DNA of 28,804 nt from Tubiluchus corallicola (Eukaryota > Priapulida > Priapulimorpha > Priapulimorphida > Tubiluchidae). Location: contig JAQGDQ010000107.1 of NCBI GenBank assembly GCA_030141605.1, positions 587,765 through 616,568 of the forward strand. The letters are read 5' to 3'. Every line of letters starts with the position of its first letter. The stretch's first letter is position 1. Below, piece by piece: positions 10,906 through 19,707 of the stretch. The position numbers were made by a program, and so were the translations under genes. The notes below the pieces were generated by a model, which worked only from the letters and a program-made list of their open reading frames with translations, searched no databases and was not told the DNA's origin.

Positions 10906-11150
10906 ATTAGTGTACTTACTGTATCAATTTCTTTACTGATCTGTTTATTCATTACCTATTTCGCTTCTGTTAACTACTTAATTAGTGCATAATAGGCTCT
11001 GCCTATATCAACTGGTTGTATGTTTGTAAATTTAGCACTGATGATGACAACAGTAGTCTGTCAAAACGTTTGACATGATTTTAACATTTTAACTTGTAAA
11101 CTAAAAGCTTTAATAAAGTTGTGATGTTTTGATAAACATAAATTATAAAC
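10906..11150 (+). mobile_element. Possible retroelement 3' remnant
   Basis: Immediately after the satellite is a block with CTGATGA at 11038-11044, a TGACA/TGTCA pair around an ACAGTAGTC loop, then AAAACGTTTGACA and a polyadenylation-type TTTAATAAAG near 11110. CTGATGA plus a short stem plus (G)AAAC is the layout of hammerhead motifs found in Penelope-like and related elements. Here the expected GAAA is AAAA, so it would be degenerate. No coding remnant supports the assignment. Confidence 0.25.
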
Positions 11151-12014
11151 AAATTTTACATATGAGCACTCACTTGTGTAAAATTAATGTTGTCAAGTGA
11201 TCCAAAATCTCTGATAAATAATAATGCTGGGACAGAAATCCCTGTTTTAAATGAAAATGTAGATCCTGAGAGTGTTTATGCTGCTTAATTATAAACAAAC
11301 CAATTACAGGAACTCACTGGACGATTAGCAAGTCGTTTTGACTGAGATTTTGAGATTAAGCGGCCTATAAGACATTGTGATGAGAACTAGGTCTTTGCGT
11401 TTGACCGCTGGCTATTGTTTCTAAGAGACAGTATGAGTATTATTCAACATAACAAGACTTTCTGGCATATCGGCCACTCGACTGCTCGGTATCTGGGTCG
11501 GTATTACAGCTCGAAACTTGTTAAGAATTATTTAAACATCACCATTTATTCGATTGTTCGTTCGTTAAAGGAAAGGTCAACACTTCTAGGATGTTAGACT
11601 TATTTCTACGTTCGCGAAAGATGTTAGAGGGATTTAATAATGAAACTGCAATAAGCGCCTCGTGTAATTAGTAAAATCACTTTATTAAAGTCGCGTTCAT
11701 TTCATCTTTCGGCGCTTCCATTTTCAATGCCAATTCTTCTTCCAATGACGTCATTCTTGAACAGACGTAGAGTTAAATTTCAATCTTCATCAAAAGTATA
11801 ACAATTTTTTATAAAAAATAGATAGTTTGTTATATTTTTGAGTGAACATTAGGTAAATTGCAGAAGTTTGATTTAGTTTAAACAGCGAGTATTTACGGAA
11901 AGTCACGAAGTCTCCTAGTTACGTCATAATTTTCAAGTGAATGCCGGCAACCACCCCACTCTGAAAATTTCTATTCACAGGTAGTTTTCAAATTTCTTAG
12001 TTATATTTTTCCAA
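11151..12014. other. Intergenic; weak coding-like fragment
   Basis: An ATG at 11187 opens 33 codons (MLSSDPKSLINNNAGTEIPV at its start) before TAA, with a composition more protein-like than its surroundings. It could be a relic of a mobile-element ORF, but nothing confirms it. The 11415-11597 reading is unsupported. A TGACGTCA lies near 11742. Confidence 0.25.
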
Positions 12015-12930
12015 GTTTAAGTGATAACAGTACAATGAACCTAACATTCTGAGTGACTTGTTCTTTCCTCCAGCACACCACAAACAGTTTAAGTGGTAAC
12101 TGTAAAAAAACCCAACATACTGTGTGACTTGTTCTTTCCTCTAGTACACCACAAACAGTTTAAGTGGTAACAGTAAAATAAACCCAACATACTGAGTGAA
12201 TTGTTCTTTCCTTTAGCACACCAAACAGTTTAAGTGGTAAGAGTAAAATAAACCCAACATACTGAGTGACTTGTTCTTTCCTTTAGCACACCACAAACAG
12301 TTTAAGTGGTAACAGTAAAATAAACCCATCATACTGAGTGAATTGTTCTTTCCTTTAGCACACCACAAACAGTTTAAGTGGTAACAGTAAAATAAACCCA
12401 ACATACTGAGTGAATTGTTCTTTCCTTTAGCACACCACAAACAGTTTAAGTGGTAAGAGTAAAATAAACCCAACATACTGAGTGACTTGTTCTTTCCTTT
12501 AGCACACCACAAACAGTTTAAGTGATAACAGTAAAATAAACCCAACATACTGAGTGAATTGTTCTTTCCTTTAGCACACCACAAACAGTTTAAGTGGTAA
12601 CAGTAAAATAAACCCAGCATACTAAGTGACTTGTTCTTTCCTTTAGCACACCACAAACAGTTTAAGTGGTAACAGTAAAATAAACCCAGCATACTAAGTG
12701 ACTTGTTCTTTCCTTTAGCACACCACAAACAGTTTAAGTGGTAACAGTAAAATAAACCCAACATACTGAGTGACTTGTTCTTTCCTTTAGCACACCACAA
12801 ACAGTTTAAGTGGTAACAGTAAAATAAACCCAGCATACTAAGTGACTTGTTCTTTCCTTTAGCACACCACAAACAGTTTAAGTGATAACAGTAAAATAAA
12901 CCCAACATACTGAGTGACTTGTTCCTTCCC
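12015..12930. repeat. 72-bp minisatellite, ~12.7 copies
   Basis: Unit of 72 bases (one of 71) built on CACACCACAAACAGTTTAAG, GTAACAGTAAAATAAACCCA and ACATACTGAGTGACTTGTTC then TTTCCTTTAG. Variants such as GAATTG/GACTTG and GTAACAG/GTAAGAG are distributed among copies, and the first two units are the most diverged. Each unit ends with a splice-acceptor-like pyrimidine tract plus TAG on the plus strand. The unit length is divisible by three, so the minus strand is open across 231 codons. Confidence 0.95.
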
Positions 12931-13035
12931 TTAATTCATTCATTCTTCATCCTTTTACATGTTTATTCGTTTATCCATTCATTTATTTGTTCATTTGTTA
13001 ATTCGTTTATTCACTCATTCATTCATTCATTCTGG
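12931..13035. repeat. Degenerate ATTC/TTTATTCG-type repeat
   Basis: ATTCATTCATTC and TTTATTCGTTTATCCATTCA variants directly abut the 72-bp array. No gene was seen between here and 13430. Confidence 0.7.
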
Positions 13036-13429
13036 CATTCGTTTGTAGATATACGAACAACTAAGAAACACCATTTATACAGAAATTAGCTCTATGTATC
13101 CAAACTTTACGTTCTTATTAGACGATGACAAACTTAAATTATTATTAGGCTCAAATGATTCTAAAATTCTCCAAATTGCTTGTAATTTTGTTTTAAATTG
13201 TTTCAGTTCCCGAATGAACTTATTATAAATAGAAAGAAAAGGCCAGTATATATAACTAACATCACTTATGTAAACTAAATATTACATATGTATGCAACTA
13301 TCTTAAATTTGTTTATGTATATTCATGTTGTATCATTGGGTTTATACATCAGGGTTTGATGATGTGTCTTTGGTTTAAACTGTTGAGTTTGACTTGTGTA
13401 ATTGTGTTCTTGATAATGTGGTATAGGCT

Positions 13430-13661
13430 TTTTGTAGCGCTGCATATGTGTGAAATTGTATCTTCATAAGTAGTGTGTGTATTGTGTGATTTGTAATTGT
13501 GATTATCCAAAAAAAAGTAATGTGTGTGTGTATGTGTGTATGTGTGTGTGTGTGTGCGTGCGTGCGTGCGTTTTTGTAGCGCTGTTTATATGTGTGAAAT
13601 TGTATCTTCATAAGTAGTGTGTGTATTGTGTGATTTGTAATTGTGATTATCCAAAAAAGTA

Positions 13662-13696
<35 letters not shown>

Positions 13697-13827
13697 CGTG
13701 CGTGCGTATGTACGTGCGTGCGTGCGTGCATGCATTTTTTGTAGCTCTGTTTATATGTGTGTAATTGTATCTTCATAAGTAGTGTGTGGATTGTGTGGTT
13801 TGTAATTGTGATTATCCAAAAAAAGTA

Positions 13828-13870
<43 letters not shown>

Positions 13871-13975
13871 CGTGCGTTTTTTGTAGTGCTGTTTATATGT
13901 GTGTAATTGTATCTTTATAAGTAGTGTTGGTATTGTGTGATTTGTAATTGTGATTATCCAATAAAATGTAATATA
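13430..13975. repeat. Compound repeat: four ~142-165-bp units with TG/CGTG tracts
   Basis: Units begin at GTAGCGCTG-type sequence near 13434, 13576, 13741 and 13883 (offsets 142, 165, 142). They share TTTATATGTGTGAAATTGTA and ATTGTGTGATTTGTAATTGT. Each of the first three contains a (TG)n tract flanked by GCGTGCGTGCG. Unit-length change is mainly in the TG tract. Alternating purine-pyrimidine tracts of this kind favour Z-DNA. Confidence 0.9.
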
Positions 13976-14683
13976 TCTGTGTGTGTTGCACGTAATCTGG
14001 ATAATTCAATTCAATTAAAGTTTTTATTTCGGTAACTAAGACCATATAAAATACAAGTCCAAAATGAAATTAAATACAATGAAATGAAAATTAGAAGACT
14101 AAATATATATATATATATACACGGTTAGTAAATTAAAAGCTAAATAAATTTTAGAGGATGCCTCTACTTTCCCCCTAAAATGGGAGGGTCCAAGTGTGAA
14201 GTGATCGTGACTTTAAATTGATTTTACTAATCACACGAGACACTAATCACGATTTTATTTCTGAAACTTTTAAGCATCTTTCCCAAGTATTAAAATAAAC
14301 TCAACTTCCTGAGAGACTTGACTTTTGCTTAAACGACGGACAGTTAACGACTCTCTAATTGCCGCACATGACGTAACAGTGGTAGTTCGGCACATTTAAC
14401 CCCCCAAAGTCAATCTAAGTCAAAAGGTGAAATATACGAAGTGCGTGACACCTTTAACCCTTAAGTAGCCAGTTCACATACTAACTTTGTACACATTCGC
14501 CTGAATGCCACTTTTCCATTCTCAGAATAATCTCTCTTACTAGATTTCCTTTTAAAATGCTTACCGTTTGGTCAATAAATTATTGATACCTCTACTTGTG
14601 TTGATGGTATTTCTGATACAGCCTAATAGTAAAATGGTTGAAGAAGGGTTAACCCTTTACTCACGGGCTGTAGCAACAGGTCT
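13976..14683. other. Upstream region of gene 2
   Basis: AT-rich, with an (AT)n tract near 14105-14120. Several TTAACCC motifs occur (14454, 14649, 14720 region). TTAACCCTT at 14454 and AAGGGTTAA ending at 14652 could bound a 199-base TTAA-flanked element, but only 5 bases beyond TTAA agree. No gene was seen. Confidence 0.35.
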
Positions 14684-14690
14684 TATATAA
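14684..14690 (+). promoter_or_regulatory. TATA box of gene 2
   Basis: TATATAA lies 89 bases before the ATG. A transcription start about 30 bases downstream (around 14715) would leave a 5' UTR of roughly 60 bases. Position and sequence are typical of a focused TATA promoter, as often seen in highly expressed secretory-product genes. Confidence 0.6.
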
Positions 14691-14772
14691 GCGAAGGTGT
14701 CGCGCATCGCGGGGACCTTTTAACCCAGTAAGTGACGAGTTTGACAAGCCTTGATTTTACTGTGAGGAAGAT

Positions 14773-14805
14773 ATGAAGTCGATAATTTTTCTTGTCAGTT
14801 TTTTG
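14773..14805 (+). CDS. Gene 2 exon 1 (signal-peptide start)
   Basis: ATG opens 11 codons (MKSIIFLVSFL) and a consensus donor follows (TTG|GTAAGT). Phase 0. The hydrophobic core is completed by the next exon. Confidence 0.75.
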
Positions 14806-17800
14806 GTAAGTACAGTTTTTTTCTCTCAATTATTGAATAACGAGCTGCCGATTTGTACTTTGAATGCTGATACTTATAACTCTACAAATTAATTTATACA
14901 CAGGCCATTACAGATATTATCCTAAATATCAGCAAATACTCTGTCTTTCATCTCTTCTTTACAGCAGAGTAATTATTAAAGTCATACTGCAGTACTGTTT
15001 ATGAGTAAAGATTTAGGTGTTGTTCACAGTTAGCAAAAGTCTTACCTCTCCTTTGTAACATTACTAAAAAACCTGTATGGCTAAATGTTTGTCTTATCAG
15101 TATATTGAGAATTATATTATTTAGTATTATTGTCCAAGTCAGTAGATTTGTTCTTAATCAATAAGCCTAGAAATAATGAAGTTGAACTCAAATCAAAATG
15201 TATTTAACTCCTGTTGTTGATTAATAGCATTATTAACCCAAAGTGTTTTTATCGTTTCATAACAATTTTGACGTGTGTTTCACATAAAATCTAAATGAAA
15301 TTTTTAGTTTAATCAAGATTGACCTTATTTTATTGACCGCTAATTAAACTACATGTACATTCTTTTCTCTGGATTATATAAAAATGTAATAATTTTAAAA
15401 ATTACTAATGTTTCCTAAATTAAACTAATAACATTAATGCCCACCAGTGTCTAAAAATCATTTTATCTATATTCGGTAAAGGATAGCAGACTAGGTGACT
15501 TTATAGTCTTTTCGCTATCCTTTCTCTAGTTCTAGATCTATCTATTCATTTTAACCATTTTTCAAAACTTATTAGAGATTCTTTTATTAATCATGTTTTA
15601 TTGTAACACTATAAAGAGATAAATAAAATGAAATTGAAATGAATTTAATTGAATGCAGCTTCTCGTAATGCATCGTTGGCATTCATAAACTATTCATGCG
15701 ACTGTAAATAGTGTAATTTTCATTGTTGTGCCTGATTAACTTGCTGGCCATTGAACAGTTTTACTTTTTACACAACATTCGTTAATTTTCTTACAATGAG
15801 TAATTCGCAAGTAAAACCAGCCAACGCCTCTATTAAGAAAGTTTCTTGAACTTTGTAATGAACACGATTTTGTGTCAAGATCATTTTTGGGTTTTGTGCG
15901 TTTTCGGTAAATTTATCATAAATTTTATGCTGTTTTATTCAGGAAATGAAGCGTTTTTCGTGGGATAATGGTTGACTTTTCTCAAGTAGTTAAATTATTT
16001 GCAAATTCTTAAACAAAAACAGCCAGTATCTTCAAATAACTTATGAAATATCCAAGCTGAATAAGTTTAAGCAAATGCTGGATATAAACTTTATGTGAGC
16101 TAATCATATTTGTAAAAAACTGTGTAAAATTTCACATAGCAGCAGACCAGCGTCATAACAGGCATGTTTCATACAGTGTTATAGCCTGCGCAAGACCTGT
16201 ATGCAATGAGGCAGTACGTAAGTGGTGTAAAATTTCAAGGCAATTATTTTAAGTATGATCAAAGTTTCATCAGTTTTTGTAAGTGAAGGGTTTTCTTGTG
16301 CTTTAAGACGGTAATTTTAAATTAACGGCACGTATCGGAAGAAAATTCGTAACTTGAATAATTTTTTTTTGTAAACTTTGAAATTCAAAACGTCTTGGCG
16401 CTCAAAGCACTTTCTGGTTCATGCTGCTTTTCTTAGTATTACAACTTTTTAATGTTCTTCTGTCCTTGTATTTTCAAAGTTAATCAGTAATCATACCACT
16501 GGAAGAATAATGTCGAAGTATTTTTTAAAGCATGATTTCCGTTTAACCTGTTATATATGCCACTTACACTCGAATTTTTCGTTTAACTGACCTATCTATT
16601 TTTTGATATGAGAACTCTTTGGAAATGCTATAATACATGATATTATTTTTGCTCGAGATGCTCAATAGATGGCACTGCGCCTCTATTTTTTACCTGTGAA
16701 ACCAGCTTACCTGTTAACCTAATTAGTTAAAGCCAAGTTAGTCCGACTACAAAACTCAGGTTTTCTTGCTGCAGAATTCTCTTGTGGAAAACTTGTGATG
16801 GTGGCAAAATTGCTCTATAATTATTTGTTCATAATTACCCTTAATTAATTAACCAGTTTAAGTCAATTAAGAGTTTGGATTAAGATTAAACGAAGTCGAA
16901 TATAAAGTCAATGTTGAGTGTTGAATTTTCATTTCACACACAATTTTAGTTACCTAAAAGCGTCACTAATACTTCTTCGTTTAGGCTTCGTAGGCTTTAC
17001 ATTTTCTGCTGGCTATCCAAGAAGTGACGTCACACTCTACAGTGAATTTGATAGAAAGATGTACGGTGATATCAGAGGTCACAAGGGCGGTGACGTCACA
17101 CACAATTTTAGTTACCTAAAAGCGTCACTAATACTTCTTCGTTTAGCTGTTTGTGTGCTTTACATTTTCTGCTGGCTACCCCAGACGTGACGTCACAGTC
17201 TACAGTGAATTTGATAGGAAGATGTACGGTGACATCAGAGGTCACAAGGCGGTGACGTCACACACAATTTTAGTTACTTAAAAGCGTCACTAATACTTCT
17301 CCGTTCAGGTTTTTGTAGGCTTTACATTTTCTGCTGGCTATCCAAGAAGTGACGTCACAATCTACAGTGAATTTGATAGGAAGATGTACGTTGACATCAG
17401 AGGTCACAAGGCTTTGACGTCACACACAATTTTAGTTACCTAAAAGCGTCACTAATACTTCTCCGTTCCGGTTTTTGTAGGCTTTACATTTTCTGCTGGC
17501 TATCCAAGAAGTGACGTCACAATCTACAGTGAATTTGATAGGAAGATGTACGTTGACATCTGAGGTCACAAGGCGGTGACGTCACACACAATTTTAGTTA
17601 CTTAAAAGCGTCACTAATACTTCTCCGTTCAGGTTTTTGTAGGCTTTACATTTTCTGCTGGCTATCCAACAAGTGATATCACAGTCTACAGTGAATTTAA
17701 TAGGAGGATGTACGGTGACATCAGAGGTCACAAGGGCGGTGACGTCACACAATTTTAGTTACCTAAAAGCGTCACTAATACTTCTTCGTTTAGCTGTTTG

Positions 17801-19624
17801 TGTGCTTTACATTTTCTGCTGGCTACCCCAGACGTGACGTCACAGTCTACAGTGAATTTGATAGGAAGATGTACGGTGACATCAGAGGTCACAAGGCGGT
17901 GACGTCACACACAATTTTAGTTACTTAAAAGCGTCACTAATACTTCTCCGTTCAGGTTTTTGTGTGCTTTACATTTTCTGCTGGCTATCCAAGAAGTGAC
18001 GTCACAGTCTACAGTGAATTTGATAGGAAGATGTACGGTGACATCAGAGGTCACGAAGGCGGTGACGTCACATACAATTTTAGTTACTTAAAAGCGTCAC
18101 TAATACTTCTTCGTTTAGGCTTCGTAGGCTTTACATTTTCTGCTGGCTATCCAAGAAGTGACGTCACACTCTACAGTGAATTTTATAGAAAGATGTACGG
18201 TGATATCAGAGGTCACGAGGGCGGTGACGTCACACACAATTCTAGTTACTTAAAAACGTCACTAATACTTCTTCGTTTAGGTGTTTGTGTGCTTCACATT
18301 TTCTGCTGGCTATCCAAGACGTGACGTCACCGTCTACAGTGAATTTGATAGGAAGATGTACGGTGACATCAGAGGTCACGAGGGCGGTGACGTCACATAC
18401 AATTTTAGTTACTTAAAAACGTCACTAATACTTCTTTGTTTAGGTGTTTGTGTGCTTCACATTTTCTGCTGGCTATCCAAGACGTGACGTCACCGTCTAC
18501 AGTGAATTTGATAGGGAGATGTACGGTGACATCAGAGGTCACTTGGGCGGAGACTATAATGTCATATACAACGGACATACAGCAGGAGACAGCAAGCCAG
18601 ACCTTGGTCTTATTTATGGATATAGAGGTAAGAATGGTTGCTACTTTCCTTGGAGTTACTGAGAGATTTTTTTATCTCTTAATCAACAACGTCAGCTGTC
18701 AACGTTGCTTATTGGACGAAAGCAAGTTGGACGAAAATGGGATGCCAGTTTATGCCCTTTTGTTGATAGCAACTTGCCCCTCTTTTACTCTGTTTCTCTA
18801 AAAGTGGTCATTGTAATAGTGGCTATGTATTGTATGAACAATTGGAATATATATACAATAGGCTTGTTTTTAATTTAGACAGAATGACTCTTTGATAAAG
18901 AACAGGACAGACTGGGCATGCACTAATAACGTGGCAAACTAATTAGTGTTAGATGATGGTGCTGTCGAAGATGATGATGACGATGATGATGACGATGGTT
19001 ATGATGATGATGATGAAGACGAACACGATGATGACGATAATGATGATGATGATGATGATGACAAAGATGATGACGACAATGATGATGATTGTTGTGATGA
19101 TGATGATAATGATGATGATGATGATGATGGCGGTGGTAGTGGTGATGATGGTGATGATAAGGGCAATGATTATGACGATGACGATAATGATGATGATGAG
19201 GATGGCAATGACGATGACAATGATGACGACGACGACGACTGTAGTGATGAGGGTGATTTTCGTGACAATGATACCAAGTTGTTGACGATGATGGTTATTG
19301 TTGATGATGGCATTGACGATGCCCTCAAACCTGTATTTTTTCGAGTTTATGGTAGACAAAATGTCAATTAATCATTTGTATTTCTGTCTTGCAGGAAGAG
19401 AAATCTTCTACCCAGATGGCGCAGAAGGCAGTCGCTTTTTGTATCAGCGAGACGACCGACCTGCCACCTACAGAAGTGACGTCTATCCTGACGACGGCTA
19501 CATCTACAGTCGCTATCATCAGCAATATGGCCGCGGTAATGCATATTACCATGACGACCGATTTGGAAATAGTCCAGCCAGGGACGCTGTGTCTAGAAAT
19601 TTTGACGTCACCAAAGAACACTGA
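14773..19624 (+). CDS. Gene 2: small secreted Tyr/Asp/Arg-rich protein (spliced)
   Basis: Exons 14773-14805, 18444-18627 and 19395-19624 join with matching phases (0 then 1) into about 148 residues. The first 21 residues (MKSIIFLVSFL from exon 1, then VFVCFTFSAG from exon 2) form a textbook signal peptide with predicted cleavage after the Ala-Gly, before YPRRDVTVYSEFD. The mature chain is rich in Tyr (about one in eight), Asp, Arg and Gly. It has no Cys, no membrane segment and motifs such as DDGYIYSRYHQQYGRGN. This suits an extracellular matrix, mucus, adhesive or biomineral-associated protein, but no family is recognised. Intron 1 is 3.6 kb and contains nine truncated tandem copies of exon 2. 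Splicing of the full exon 2 is favoured because only it has a good donor (GAG|GTAAGA). Confidence 0.75.
14806..16984 (+). other. Gene 2 intron 1, part before the array
   Basis: Unique AT-rich intron DNA with no supported exon. A 46-base hairpin lies at 15478-15523 (AAAGGATAGC pairs with GCTATCCTTT, and AGACTA with TAGTCT inside). A TAGATGGCACTGCGCC motif is near 16666. Confidence 0.6.
15478..15523. repeat. Short two-step hairpin
   Basis: Outer stem 15478-15487/15514-15523 (10 pairs), inner stem 15488-15493/15504-15509 (6 pairs), loop of ten bases and a four-base bulge. The outer stem contains a perfect 7-bp GGATAGC/GCTATCC pairing, but the insert is far too short for a tRNA. Confidence 0.7.
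16946..18443 (+). repeat. Nine tandem truncated copies of gene 2 exon 2 with its acceptor
   Basis: Unit 161-163 bases. Each contains the end of intron 1 (TTTTAGTTACYTAAAARCGTC then ACTAATACTTCTYCG and YAG) and the first ~93 bases of exon 2, ending in ATCAGAG|GTCAC plus GGCGGTGACGTCAC. Copy starts after the acceptor are 16985, 17147, 17309, 17471, 17633, 17794, 17956, 18119 and 18281; the real exon 2 follows at 18444. Copies 2, 3, 5, 6, 7 and 9 keep AG and an open phase-0 frame. Copy 4 has lost the AG (CCG at 17468-17470) and also carries an in-frame TGA. Copies 1 and 8 lack one base at the exon start and meet TAG in that frame. None has the second half of exon 2. Confidence 0.9.
18444..18627 (+). 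CDS. Gene 2 exon 2 (complete copy)
   Basis: The acceptor CTTTGTTTAG precedes it and the donor is AGAG|GTAAGA (GT at 18628-18629). It has 61 codons plus one base. It finishes the signal peptide, then encodes YPRRDVTVYSEFDREMYGD, and continues into NVIYNGHTAGDSKPDLGLIY, the part absent from the upstream copies. Confidence 0.75.
18628..19394 (+). other. Gene 2 intron 2
   Basis: A 767-base intron runs from GTAAGA to TTTCTGTCTTGCAG and is filled mainly by the GAT microsatellite. Reading through from exon 2 stops after 11 codons. Confidence 0.7.
18955..19265. repeat. GAT microsatellite
   Basis: About 300 bases of GAT/GAC/AAT triplets. The plus strand reads as poly-Asp, and the other frames read as poly-Met and, on the complement, poly-Ile. 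It lies between exons 2 and 3 of gene 2. Confidence 0.95.
19395..19624 (+). CDS. Gene 2 exon 3 (C-terminus)
   Basis: It begins after CTTGCAG in phase 1, so the junction codon is Gly and the protein continues REIFYPDGAEGSRFLYQRDD. It encodes 75 codons and ends in TGA at 19622-19624. The segment is strongly Tyr/Asp/Arg-rich (for example NAYYHDDRFGN), like exon 2, and its GC content stands out from the flanks. Confidence 0.78.
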
Positions 19625-19707
19625 GTTTATGACGTCATTTTGCTTCGTAGAATCTTCCTGCTTCTTTATTTTTTCACGTGTAACATTTCCAGTTGTGTTA
19701 CTATAGG

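Noticed and set aside
12213-12908. 231-codon minus-strand frame made of a 24-residue Cys/His-containing repeat
   Set aside because: The 72-base unit happens to be divisible by three. Differences between copies are mostly amino-acid changing, and the frame ends where the array ends. Tandem-repeat drift is the simpler explanation.
13375-13776. His/Thr-rich minus-strand frame
   Set aside because: Translation of TG/CGTG tracts within a compound tandem repeat.
18946-19371. Free-standing poly-Asp gene
   Set aside because: A GAT microsatellite inside an intron; as an independent frame it has no promoter or unique sequence. Only the cassette-exon possibility is kept as a low-interest finding.
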